A stretch of 36,732 bases of DNA from a virus. The notes under the pieces were generated by a model. That model was not told the DNA's origin and made no database searches. It worked only from the letters and a program-made list of their open reading frames with translations. The position numbers and the translations under genes are program-made. Of this stretch, positions 16,185 through 27,600 are shown in pieces. The DNA is taken from IMG/VR virus record IMGVR_UViG_3300047510_002417, positions 1 to 36,732 of that record; one strand, written 5' to 3'. How positions within the stretch are numbered: position 1 is the first letter of the stretch; each line of letters opens with the position of its first letter.

Positions 16185-19100
16185 TAGCAGAGAATACAGC
16201 TAAAGTTTCTCCATTATTCATAAAGTCTACATAAGAACCGAACTTTTCTCTTGGTTCAGCTCTTTGCGAATATAAATCTTGTTGTTTATAATAGACATCC
16301 GATGCTTGTTTAAAAATTACAACTTTGCCTTGATCAGTTGTAATTTTGTCGGCTAATACACTACCAACGGCAATTGTAGTTCCGTCATCAGACACAGCTA
16401 TGGATTCTCCAAATCTTTCTTCTTTAGCTATTCCTAAATCTTGATTAGCTCCTAATGTTTGAGAAAGAGAATATGCAGCGCCGTCAAATTTATAGACAAA
16501 AACTTTTCCTGTATTTGTAGTTCTTGGGAACAATTTTTTCCATTCATGAGATTCTTCTAAATTAGTTCCAGAACTGCCATCGCCTATCCAATGACTCATG
16601 CATTGAAATAAAGTAGCTTTTGTTTTTTTTGGAGTTACAGATATAATTTCTTCTTGATATACAACATCGCCTGGATAATATTTTCCGTTAAGTTGAAATC
16701 TTCCTTGATATCCGTAAGACGAATCTTCATATTGAACGTTTAATAGTTCCCATTCACTTTCAATAAACTCATCTTCGTTAGGATTGCTATCACTATCAAC
16801 AGCATACTGCCAAAATCCTCCTTGATGATATGTGATATCTCCTTTAGAATAAATGATAGTTCTTTTGAATTTTCCTTTAAAATTTCCGTAATTAAATTCG
16901 TCAGAATAAGGAGCAGAAATAATCAATGTATTACCATCTTCTGCACTTAATCTAACATCATGTCCAAATTGATCTCCAGAAAATACTAATTCAACAGAAT
17001 TATTTTTTAAAGGAGGAGGAAATTTGTAACTAGAATCAAAAATAACATTATTATCTATTTCAATATTATCTACAACAATTTGAGGGAAATATCCTAAAAT
17101 AGATGTTGCAGAAGTTACAAGTTCCCAAGCACTAGGATTAGTCTCGATTGGTGTAGGATCTTGTAATGCTAAACATCTATACAATTGATTATTAGCTGGA
17201 TTTAAAACAATATCGCCTGGATAATACTGATTAAATGAACTAAACGCTCCGGTATAAAATCTATTATAATCCATTTTCCAGAAACTAACAGTACTATCTA
17301 CTTCAGATTCTCCATATCTAAACATATAGACACGGCCACGACCTCTTTGTAAATCGTTATCAAACTGATACCCTGGGCTACTAATTGCAAGAACATAATC
17401 ATTTCCTTGTTTTGCAAAAGTCATTTTACTTCCGAATCTTTCTTTATTTGATGGCTCCGGGCTTACAAAACTATGTACAATAACATATTTTCCATCTGCT
17501 TGTTTTTTATAAAGATTGACATACCCTTGTTCTGTTAAAGTACTCGGTGATTTACTTCTATCTGTATTAATTAAGTATGCTGGTGTCCAATCTCGTCTAA
17601 ATCTAAATTCATCGTATACTTTAGATCCAAATTTTGGATTTAAAATTGTGTTTGTTGTTGGATAACCTGAACCCGGATAATCTAACCATTCTAAATTATC
17701 GTATGTATCGACTGAGCTGTCACCTAAGATAGTACTTTTAGCATACCAGTGCGTACTTCGAATTCTTACTGCGTCGGCAAACTGATACGTAGTACCTTCG
17801 TTAAAATCCCCTTGCCAGCCGGAGCGAATACGGCTTGCTAATGGAGCAGCGATTGCCAACCATTCGCCGTCTGGACTGAACGCGGTTTCGTAACCAAATC
17901 CTTGTGCTGCCCTATATGCGGCGCCGCCGTCGATATCAGATGGGAAAATATTATCTTTAGGTTCAATTACAAAAGTTTCAACCCACTTAACATCACTTAC
18001 AGATTTACTAAAAATTATTACTCGATTATCTGATGTAGTTACAGCACATGTCGATCCATCTTTTGTAGAAGAAACTTTTAAACCAAACTTAAGATTTTGT
18101 TTAGGTTCCGGAGTTTCAAAAGATAATCTATTATAAACTTTATTATTTTCGTAAACTCCTTTTAAATTTTCTCCGATGTTGTTTACCCATATTAATTCAC
18201 TTGATTTAATAATAGGAGGTAAAAATTCATTGGCAAAATTAATATTATCTATTTTATTAGAAGTAAGTACAAATATAGTAAAGACAGTACTATCTAAAAC
18301 TTCTACATCTTGTCCTGCGAAATCTTTATTGACAGTAAAAGTTCTTCCTTGAATAGATTCAACTTTATAAAATCCTTTAATTTGTTCATTCTGATCTATA
18401 CCGATGTATTGACCTACTTGAATACTAGGAATTTTATCACAAGTTATCGTAAATCCTGTTTCGGTAAATTTGACAGATTCAACGTTTATATTTGAATTTG
18501 TTAATCTGTAAACATTCCAATAATTATTTTTAACTGTATCGAATGCACACCAGATATAATTACCTTCAATTAGTTCTGATATGTCCTGTTCTAATAATTC
18601 GTCTAAAGTATCAATCGCTAGCTGAACATCGTCGTATCTTACAAATCCTGCTGATCTTAAAAATTGTTTTACGTTTCCTAACGGCCAAGGATTACTGTTG
18701 TAGATAACTGGTTTAACATATACGTCAGTTGGGCGTTGTCTTATAACATAGTCTGTTAATGATAAATTTACATTAGATGTTAATTCGACAGGCTGCGGAG
18801 TTAGTTTAAATAAATTTTCATCTAACTTGAACTCAATTTCTTCAAACGCATCCGATGCTCCGAACTCTCCTACTCGAAGTGCCCATTCTTCATTAAATTC
18901 TAAACTTTCTTGATCGTCTAAACTCAAGGTATCAAAAAGTTTACTTAAGACATTTTGACTGCCTTTTTCTACTATCATACCTTGATAAAATTTATATTGG
19001 CTAACGTCGTCTTTAATAATATTTTCTAAATATTGTCTTTTTTGATATCCTATTAAATGTTGAGCTAGTCTTTGTTGTTCTGAATCAAAGTTATCAGTGT

Positions 19101-22100
19101 CTAAATCATAAAAATCTCTAAATTGATCGGCTTTGTAGTCCCAATTTGACAATAGTTGGCTCTCGGGTTTTTCTTCTAGTCTATGCCAATCTTCGAAATT
19201 AAATTCCTCAGATCCTAAAACAAAACGTTTGGCGCTGTAGTAAAATTCTTTAAATTTTACAATATCACCTAAATTATAATCTGTCCATATTCCCCAATCA
19301 TTTATTTTGGCTTCATCGTATATAAATCCAGGTATTTCAAATCCACCTAGCCATTCAGAAGCAACGTATCCTAAAACTTTAATTCTTTCTTGACGATAGC
19401 CTGGGGCTAAATCGTAAATTACATCATTGAATAAAGTAGTGTTATCAATTACAAGTACATGTTCTTTTTGAATTGTATATAAGACTGCTCCATAAATTCC
19501 TTGATTAGAATTTTTAACTTCAAGATAAAAATCATTTTTATTTCTATATACTTGTAATAAAGATGTATCTAACAAGTTGCCGTCAACTCTATAAATTTTA
19601 TAGCCGTAAAATGGATCTTTAATATCATTGATTACTTCAAGATTTGTTTTAAACACTAATGTTTGCGCAGCAGGACTTAATGCTAAGACGGATCCTTCTT
19701 TCCAATTCTGCGTAGTCCAGAATGCAAATTCTTGCAATGAAGTTTTCCAGTTAGTTACAGTTTGTAATTCGTTGTTAAATTCTTCAAAAACAAATCCTAA
19801 TTGTTCTAAATATTCTCCATAACCTTGAATAAAATCCGCAACTTCTTGTATTGTAGATAATTTAGTTCCGTATGCTAAAGTGATTGGATTTCTATTATCC
19901 CAAGACTTTCTTAAAATAATTTCCACTCCTCCAGATTCTGGAAGTTTTGGCAATTTTGCATATAATTCATTATCAAATGAATCTGTTGTTTGATGTGTAG
20001 TCTTTACTCTGTAATAGCTTCCTTGATATAAGACAACTTTACCGGCGGCATATGTTTTATTTGATGTCCAATCAGCAAAACTTTCGCTTATTCCTCCTAC
20101 TTTAATAACTGTTCCAGTTTGATTATATGGATAATATACAAAGTAAGGATTATCTAAATCATATCCTCTAATTTCATAACCGTCAGGATACTTTGTAACT
20201 ATAACTCCACTGTACACTATCTTTTTAGTTGGGCTAGATGTGTTTAAAAATAAATTGTAGTTTTCTTCGGGAACAAATACTCCGCCAGTACTAGTCGGAG
20301 ATTTACTGTCAAGCAATAAACGTAGCTTTTGTTTACTAGTAAAAGAACCTATTCTAGATCCAATTTTATTAGTTAAACGTTGTAAATCATCTTTATAAGT
20401 ATCTACTAACGATAACAAATCGCTGCTAATAAAATCAACAATATAATTTACTAATCCTGATGTATAAATTCTATCACTTTGAGCAATAGTAGTAGGCAAT
20501 ACTAAATCTTTTAGTTTTAGTCTTAGTCCTGTTTCATTATAGATTAGTTGGTTGTTTAAATTGCGCTTTGTTCTTGAAATATCGAAACAAGACGACAACA
20601 CTTTATTAGGTTGTAATAATAAAAGAGTCTGTATAATACTGAATGGATAAAAACTAGATTTTTTCCACGCAGATTCAACTGGGCCTTGATCTCCAAATGC
20701 ATAATAACCCTCTGATGTTGGTTTTAAAGGCCCTTGAGCAAAATTAGCACGTACAGGATCTGCTAAATTTCCTTGATTGTCTACTGGCGTTCCGTATTGT
20801 AAAATAGGTTTAGCAAACTTTTCATTTATTCTAATTGGCTGATCAGGTTCTCTGATAATACCTTGTGCTATATCGTCCCACAGAATTCTGTTATCAGAGG
20901 TATAAGGTGCAGGACCATATGTTTCTATCCACCACTTAGGTTCTATTGAGAATCCTAGACATTCCCAAGGATGTGTATGAGGTCTATCTGTATCTAATAA
21001 CCAATTATATACACCTCTCCAAAATGCTGGAATATCTTGTCCTTCTGGAGTAAAGTTTCCTCTATAATTAAATGTAAATGGATTTAGTCTGTCCCAGTAT
21101 GTTTGCTGAGTATAATCTTCGTTGATTAACAATGTCCATTGATAAAAGAATTTACTTAACACTTCATCAAATTCATTCTTTGAGAAAGATGTTGCTCTAG
21201 AATAACCTGGAATAATATCGTAAATGTCAAAAATAGTTGTATCATAGTTAGATTTAATATTATTAAAAATTCTTTTTTCAAGTTCTAATAACATGTCATC
21301 TCTATAATCACCGTATGCCAATGTTATACTACCATCGTGACCTTGGATAACTTCTCTTGGTTCTAGGTACGTATCATCAACAAACTTTTTAGGTTCATAT
21401 TTAGGATATAATCCTAATTTCGTTGGAGTAGCCGGGCAAAATGATCCGTCGGTACTTTCGTACTCTACTATTTCTAAATAGTCATCGACATTCAATTCTG
21501 CATTTATAGTGATAAAAACATCATCACCGAACTCGTAATCTCTTCCATGTAAGAGTTGTTCTCCATTTAGATATAGATAGACGGCTTTATTAGATAATGA
21601 AGTAAGATTAAAATTATTTGTCATTGGATAAATTTTTAATCTTGGATCTTCAATAATGTATTCTAGTTTGTTAGCCACTGTATAAGCAAACATATCAGAA
21701 AGATAATATGGTTTATTACTTGCCTGATTTTTGCCCATTTGTTCTAACACATAATCTACGTGAAGTCTGGCTTCAGTTTCTATTCCGGTATTAGAAGCAG
21801 CTACTAAGAAACTTCTTTTAAATTTACCGTAATCATCTTTAGCTTTTTCTAAAGCTTTAAAAATATTAAAGTTTCTTTGTCCAAGATGATATACAGATAA
21901 ATTTAAAGGTCCAGCATGTTGTAAAAATCTTGTTCCATATCCAGATACATCACCTAAGTCTCGTAAATTGTTAGCTCCCGGAAACTCACCAGAAAATCCT
22001 TCTACATTTTCAACTATTGAACCTACATGATCAATAACTTCTCCTAATGTAAATTCGTTGACATTGTCGTTTAAAGGATTATTTTGTAAGTTTAAAGGAA

Positions 22101-24624
22101 TATCATAATGACCATTATTATTTTTATTTTGTTTTGAAAAACACTTTAAAGTTACTACATCATTTGTAGAAACATTCTGAGTTAAATGGACGTATTTTCT
22201 TACTATGTTTGATTCAATACTAAATTTATCTTTACTTAAATATAAACCATTTATATAAACTCTTACTTCCAGATCATCTAAATCGTTTTGATTATCAAAC
22301 ACATCTATAGGAAAATCGTTCACCAAATTTGAATTTTTGAATATTCTAACTATTGGTTGTAAATTATTAATCTGTGTTTTTGTCCATCCGTTGGCATAGG
22401 AATAATTATCTAAGCCTTCAAGTTGTCTTAAGTATGCAATATCAGTATTTTTAGTTTTAACTGATGTAATTTCTTTATATCTAAAAGATTCATTTAATAA
22501 ATTAAATTCAAAAACAATATCTCCAACATTGTTTATATTTTTATAAGCTAAAGGAAATCCTAGACTAGGATCAGATACTCCTGTTCCTGTTTTATAACTA
22601 AAAATTTTATTTCCTTGAAAAGTGCTACTATCATAAACAAGTGAATCAGAATAGCTGACTTCATTTTCGTCAAACAAATCAAATAGAGGTGGCTGATTTA
22701 CTTTAAGTTTTTGTTGTGCATATTTCCAAGTTGTACCATTATACCAGTACATATAACTTCCGTTTTCAACTCCAGATTTTATTAACAATGTTTCATTTAA
22801 TAAAGGAGCTGAATCAGGCTCTTCAGTAAGATTAATCTGTCTACGTAAGCCATTGTAAACTTCGAACTTATGAAGCTCGTCTCCTATTGCTAAAATATCA
22901 ACAGGCACAGTTAATAACTTGTCATTAAACAGTTGAATTCTTAATGTATCGACCACATATACATAATATATTTTTCTATTTTCTAAGCCGCCAACACTGG
23001 TATTTCCATTATTAAGATAAACAATTTGATCACCAGATGACAAGTTATGCGGTGAACTAACACTAATAGTATTAGTTTCTATATTAACTTGTGTTTCAGC
23101 GTTAAAAGTAAATTGTCTACTTGGAATTACTACGTTAATAAAATTAACTTTAAAAATTCTGTCTTTTACAAGAATATCTTCGTCGGCTGTAAAAAGAATT
23201 CTCATTCCATTTGTAAGATCAACTCCATCTACATTATATCCTAAACTTCCTTCGATAGTTGAAAATACATCAATAGTAAAATTGTCGATCAAATCTACGT
23301 CTTTTTTAGACTTGTGTCCAAAATTGTAAAGTTTTATATTATTCTTAAATTCAATAATTGGTCTATTTGCTCGACGTTCTTGATCAAAAACTGCCACTGT
23401 GTTCGAAGCTTGCGCTGCTGCTTCTATAACATTTTTATGAGTCCATCGATTATATCTAGACCACGGATTTCTATCTATTGATCCTCGACTGATTGTAATA
23501 TAATCCTTTTTTCCGGCAAAAGTGCTTGAAGAACTAAAAGTATCAAGGTCAAAACCTGTATCATCAAATAATAAATCTTTTGTTTCTGAATAAGAACTAA
23601 CTATTTCAAGTTCCGATTCTGGTATTAATTTAATTCCTGTGCCTACACCCTCAACATACCAATATCCGTTTGAATAAATTTCTGGAGTTAATCTTCCAGA
23701 AAATTTTAATTTCATACCATTGGACATGGGTATACCGTTAGACATAGTATAAGTTTTCTTACCTAAGATATCTTTTTCTAAATCTAAAAAGGTATTTTCT
23801 TCAATATCTAAAATTTGAAATACGCCACCGGCGTTAGCATCATTTTCACTAACATAGAATAATACATCTGGTGCATTAGATGGCACAGTAAAAGTAATAG
23901 TGCCATTAGCTGTACCGTTATTAATAACTCCATTATTATATCTATTATCAGTACTCTGAACCCTAGAAGTTTTTATACTAAACGGATTATTAGGAGAATT
24001 AATTTGAAAAACGTATGTTTGACCTCTGTAAAGTCTTAGAGTAGGATTTCTTATTAGGCCGTCTGGGCTGAATAGAAATGCGTAATTATCGCCCTCGTCA
24101 ACTAATAATATGCTGTACGTACTAATAATTTCTTCTTGTTGTCCGAAAACTTCTATAACATCAGGACCGTAAGGTAACCAGTAATAATTTTGAAAATTTA
24201 CAAATTTGTCCCAATCTATAAACGGATTCCAACTATAGGATTCCTGACGATTTAATTTTTCGTGATTAGATACATTTCCACCTAAGACTTTAATTTGATT
24301 GATATAATCAATGTAATCTTTAAAGAAAGTGACATTATTAAAATCGTCTTGGATAACTGCGGCTGGTTCTAATTGATAATTTTGTCTGGTTACGTCGCTA
24401 GCATTAACGAAAATATCATCTGCTTTTACTGCTTTAGAATTTTTACGCCCAATAAATCCGTTTACTTTTTTAACAGATCCTGGTTGAATTAATTGATCTA
24501 AAGTCGATTGTAAAAATTTTCTGTTGCCTGTAGTCCTAAAATATCTAGGTAATAGATCAACAGATGATCTCTGAACGGATTTATTAGTAGGTAAACTAGG
24601 TTCTTCTTGATCCATTTGTGACAT
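16153..24624 (-). CDS. Giant baseplate/tail structural protein, probable N-terminal part of a split gene
   Basis: The frame encodes 2823 residues and follows gp6 with a TAATG overlap and GGAG upstream. It takes the place of gp7 in T4 order but is nearly three times as long, so homology to gp7 is only a guess. Residues 1-170 hold the conserved-looking start (SSVDLLPRYFRTTGNRKFLQ, later NFQNYYWLPYGPD). About 190-270 resembles a cupredoxin-like domain without copper ligands. The middle is a long mixed region. Five short modules of the pattern Y-x-x-G-D-x-V...W, like chitin-binding folds, sit near 1523, 1782, 2467, 2595 and 2650. Six FG-GAP-like blades start near 2178, 2240, 2396, 2550, 2738 and 2799. 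It ends in TTT TGA just where the next ORF continues the propeller one base out of frame. Confidence 0.7.
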   Translation of the reverse strand: MSQMDQEEPSLPTNKSVQRSSVDLLPRYFRTTGNRKFLQSTLDQLIQPGSVKKVNGFIGRKNSKAVKADDIFVNASDVTRQNYQLEPAAVIQDDFNNVTFFKDYIDYINQIKVLGGNVSNHEKLNRQESYSWNPFIDWDKFVNFQNYYWLPYGPDVIEVFGQQEEIISTYSILLVDEGDNYAFLFSPDGLIRNPTLRLYRGQTYVFQINSPNNPFSIKTSRVQSTDNRYNNGVINNGTANGTITFTVPSNAPDVLFYVSENDANAGGVFQILDIEENTFLDLEKDILGKKTYTMSNGIPMSNGMKLKFSGRLTPEIYSNGYWYVEGVGTGIKLIPESELEIVSSYSETKDLLFDDTGFDLDTFSSSSTFAGKKDYITISRGSIDRNPWSRYNRWTHKNVIEAAAQASNTVAVFDQERRANRPIIEFKNNIKLYNFGHKSKKDVDLIDNFTIDVFSTIEGSLGYNVDGVDLTNGMRILFTADEDILVKDRIFKVNFINVVIPSRQFTFNAETQVNIETNTISVSSPHNLSSGDQIVYLNNGNTSVGGLENRKIYYVYVVDTLRIQLFNDKLLTVPVDILAIGDELHKFEVYNGLRRQINLTEEPDSAPLLNETLLIKSGVENGSYMYWYNGTTWKYAQQKLKVNQPPLFDLFDENEVSYSDSLVYDSSTFQGNKIFSYKTGTGVSDPSLGFPLAYKNINNVGDIVFEFNLLNESFRYKEITSVKTKNTDIAYLRQLEGLDNYSYANGWTKTQINNLQPIVRIFKNSNLVNDFPIDVFDNQNDLDDLEVRVYINGLYLSKDKFSIESNIVRKYVHLTQNVSTNDVVTLKCFSKQNKNNNGHYDIPLNLQNNPLNDNVNEFTLGEVIDHVGSIVENVEGFSGEFPGANNLRDLGDVSGYGTRFLQHAGPLNLSVYHLGQRNFNIFKALEKAKDDYGKFKRSFLVAASNTGIETEARLHVDYVLEQMGKNQASNKPYYLSDMFAYTVANKLEYIIEDPRLKIYPMTNNFNLTSLSNKAVYLYLNGEQLLHGRDYEFGDDVFITINAELNVDDYLEIVEYESTDGSFCPATPTKLGLYPKYEPKKFVDDTYLEPREVIQGHDGSITLAYGDYRDDMLLELEKRIFNNIKSNYDTTIFDIYDIIPGYSRATSFSKNEFDEVLSKFFYQWTLLINEDYTQQTYWDRLNPFTFNYRGNFTPEGQDIPAFWRGVYNWLLDTDRPHTHPWECLGFSIEPKWWIETYGPAPYTSDNRILWDDIAQGIIREPDQPIRINEKFAKPILQYGTPVDNQGNLADPVRANFAQGPLKPTSEGYYAFGDQGPVESAWKKSSFYPFSIIQTLLLLQPNKVLSSCFDISRTKRNLNNQLIYNETGLRLKLKDLVLPTTIAQSDRIYTSGLVNYIVDFISSDLLSLVDTYKDDLQRLTNKIGSRIGSFTSKQKLRLLLDSKSPTSTGGVFVPEENYNLFLNTSSPTKKIVYSGVIVTKYPDGYEIRGYDLDNPYFVYYPYNQTGTVIKVGGISESFADWTSNKTYAAGKVVLYQGSYYRVKTTHQTTDSFDNELYAKLPKLPESGGVEIILRKSWDNRNPITLAYGTKLSTIQEVADFIQGYGEYLEQLGFVFEEFNNELQTVTNWKTSLQEFAFWTTQNWKEGSVLALSPAAQTLVFKTNLEVINDIKDPFYGYKIYRVDGNLLDTSLLQVYRNKNDFYLEVKNSNQGIYGAVLYTIQKEHVLVIDNTTLFNDVIYDLAPGYRQERIKVLGYVASEWLGGFEIPGFIYDEAKINDWGIWTDYNLGDIVKFKEFYYSAKRFVLGSEEFNFEDWHRLEEKPESQLLSNWDYKADQFRDFYDLDTDNFDSEQQRLAQHLIGYQKRQYLENIIKDDVSQYKFYQGMIVEKGSQNVLSKLFDTLSLDDQESLEFNEEWALRVGEFGASDAFEEIEFKLDENLFKLTPQPVELTSNVNLSLTDYVIRQRPTDVYVKPVIYNSNPWPLGNVKQFLRSAGFVRYDDVQLAIDTLDELLEQDISELIEGNYIWCAFDTVKNNYWNVYRLTNSNINVESVKFTETGFTITCDKIPSIQVGQYIGIDQNEQIKGFYKVESIQGRTFTVNKDFAGQDVEVLDSTVFTIFVLTSNKIDNINFANEFLPPIIKSSELIWVNNIGENLKGVYENNKVYNRLSFETPEPKQNLKFGLKVSSTKDGSTCAVTTSDNRVIIFSKSVSDVKWVETFVIEPKDNIFPSDIDGGAAYRAAQGFGYETAFSPDGEWLAIAAPLASRIRSGWQGDFNEGTTYQFADAVRIRSTHWYAKSTILGDSSVDTYDNLEWLDYPGSGYPTTNTILNPKFGSKVYDEFRFRRDWTPAYLINTDRSKSPSTLTEQGYVNLYKKQADGKYVIVHSFVSPEPSNKERFGSKMTFAKQGNDYVLAISSPGYQFDNDLQRGRGRVYMFRYGESEVDSTVSFWKMDYNRFYTGAFSSFNQYYPGDIVLNPANNQLYRCLALQDPTPIETNPSAWELVTSATSILGYFPQIVVDNIEIDNNVIFDSSYKFPPPLKNNSVELVFSGDQFGHDVRLSAEDGNTLIISAPYSDEFNYGNFKGKFKRTIIYSKGDITYHQGGFWQYAVDSDSNPNEDEFIESEWELLNVQYEDSSYGYQGRFQLNGKYYPGDVVYQEEIISVTPKKTKATLFQCMSHWIGDGSSGTNLEESHEWKKLFPRTTNTGKVFVYKFDGAAYSLSQTLGANQDLGIAKEERFGESIAVSDDGTTIAVGSVLADKITTDQGKVVIFKQASDVYYKQQDLYSQRAEPREKFGSYVDFMNNGETLAVFSANGDIEKYYSF

Positions 24625-27600
24625 TAATTATTCTCCGTACTTGTAATCATTTGTTGTCCAGATGCTGTAGAGCTTGCTGATATTGCTCCAGACGCTTTTA
24701 ATTTATTAGCTGTAACAGTACTAATAATTTCTATATCTTTTACTGTAGCTCCGCTGATAAAAATTTGATCCTTTTCTGATTTAATTTCATAAAGAGCTCC
24801 AAAGCTGACTGATTCTTTTTTAGGGACAATAATAAAATTAACTATGTTAGGACTTAATCTTCTCATAACATATGTTGACAATTCTGAAAAATAAAAATTA
24901 TCACCAAAGTCCCAATTTTCAAGAGCAAAAAATTCATTAATTGCATTAAGAACATTTGCTTTAGCATCATTATCTGTAATAACTAAATCTGGATTTTTTA
25001 CAATTTTAAATGTTGCTTGTACATCTGGAGTTGCTTTTTCTCCAAATAATATTTTATATTTTACTGGATGATATATTACTTCATCACTAATAGATTTAAT
25101 TTTATTTAAATCCTGAGAAAGTAAATTATATAAACTATCTGAACTCTGTGGCAATGGTTCTTGGGCAATTGTTCCTGTTAACCATTGTCTAAATTTTTCA
25201 TCATATCGTTTTGTTAATATATAGATATCAATAATATTAGATACTCCTGGATCTATGCGGGCTTCATAATCAGCATTATGAATATATTGAAATTTAATAT
25301 TTGCTCTTCCCGGATAAACTTTATAATCTAAACTTACATTAAGTAAATTTTGAACTTTATCTAATTTTTTCACAACGTCAGTATCTATAAAATAAAAATA
25401 TTGTCCGTTATTATACAAACTAATACTTAAATCTTCTTCAGTAGATAAGACAATAACTTGTCCTGTATTTTCTACCCAACGATAATCTTCTTGACCTTGG
25501 GAAATTTCATACTTTTCTTGGATAACATATTTTGATAACGGATCAATAGTGGGTGCAACAATTTCATCAAAAATTACTGGATTATCAACTACTCCATCAT
25601 CATCATTATCATTAAAAGTAATTTGAATTTTTTTAGTATCTATATACCCATCTATTCCTCTAAACTCTTCTAGAATTTCCCAGTCTTTATCGTATGTGTA
25701 AGGAAGTAACCCGCCTGATGTAAGATCAGTATTGATACTTAAAACTTTAATTTTATCTTTAACTGTTGTATTAGTTCTAGTATCGTAAATTTTGTCGCTA
25801 GAATCAAAATAAAATCTTACTTGTTTATCACTTTCAAATACATATCTTATTTGACGACTTTTAACTGTATAATTTTCTGTATCAGTTGAAAATAAAATTA
25901 ACCAACTTGAGTCAAGTTGTTGGCCACTATTATCGCCTTGCTGTCCTAAACTAAAATTACTTAAGATGTCAAGGTTTACTTCAAAAACTATTTTCCATTC
26001 TGATGCATCAATATCATATCTTAGACCAAACGGCTTATCTGAAAATATTAAATCGATCATTGTAGAAATTGTACTTTGATTAAGATAAGAAATCCATGTA
26101 GGAATTAATTGATAAAGTATAGCGTTAGAAGGAATAACATCATTTAAAATAATTGGGCCTGATCCGTCAGATAATTCGCCGGTATTATTATTAGTTCCAT
26201 CTCCTGATACACTTATTATTTTGGTCCAAAGACTAGTTGTACTATTAGGTGTTGTAGCAGATCCTTGAACTAGTTCATTATTATTATTTTTATCAAAATA
26301 ATAACCTTCAGGTGCTCTAAATTCTACTAATGCTCCAATTTTAATAAATCTTAACAAAGTATTAGTAAAATTTCCTACTTTATAAGTGAATGCTAAATCG
26401 CTATCACCAATATAACCTGTACACTGATTAGTATCATTAGATTTAGAATACCAGGATATATTCAAACTAGAAACTAAAATTTTAAAAAATTTGGAATAAT
26501 AAAAATCTCTTAAAGAACTTTTATTCAGAATATCAGTAATTTGATTATAAATTACACCTTCAATATCTGTTCTAGTTACGTAATTAAATTTAAAAGTTTC
26601 TGAAAACTCTTCTTTGTATAATATTCCATCATCTGCAAACAAATTCGTTTTACTATATTTTCCTGTAGGATCTACTAAATCAAAGTATCTACTAATACCA
26701 CTAGAACTTCTGTTCACAGCTTTTACTTTTACAATCTCTTGATTAACACTAAGAGGACTAATGTTATAATCCTCCGCAGTAATCATTCTGTTTTGAGTGT
26801 AATATACTGCTGGTGCTCTAGATTTAATATTATCACTAGATTCAGTTTCGCTAGAATTGTTAACCGCTGATTGTAAATTTAAAGTGATAGTTACAGTTTC
26901 AAGTTGGCCTACATTAGAAAAATACGGAATCTCTAAGTTAACATTTCGAATATCTTTTGGATTAATTGTATAAGATAACGCATTACTTACTCTATAATAA
27001 GCTCTAAAAGTACCTAACGGTAAATTGCCAAAAGTTCCATCACTAAACACTATGCTGACTCTATCGCCGGCTCTAGTAATATCTCCGTAAATATTTCTTA
27101 TAGACTTTGACAAACTATTATAGATAATGTTGTTACCTTCTAAACTAGGAACTTTTTTCCAATATTCCGATTCTAATCCGTTTTGATCTAGTCGATACAA
27201 CCATACATCAGAATTATTGATATTCACTGCATCTATGTCAACTGTTTCATTCGTACCTGGTTGATCGATTGTAAAAGTTCCTTGATTCAGCACTCCCTGC
27301 CTAAAATGTAAAAAGAATCCTGTATTAGGACTAGCATTGCCTTTGCCATCATTTCTATATAAAAATGCTAATCTATTTCCTTGTGACGGTGGCTCTTCAT
27401 AAATTTCGTCGGCATCTTTAAAAGAAGTCGACACAATTTCAAAAATCATATTTCTTCCGTCTACAGCTTTTGTAAACGTATACACAGGAACATCAGCATT
27501 GGCTGATTGAAATCTATATTGCTCGGTTGGGATACTATAAATGTTCTTTTTATCAATTGGACTGCCGAATCGAGCAGTAAACGGTAACGCACCATTTAAT

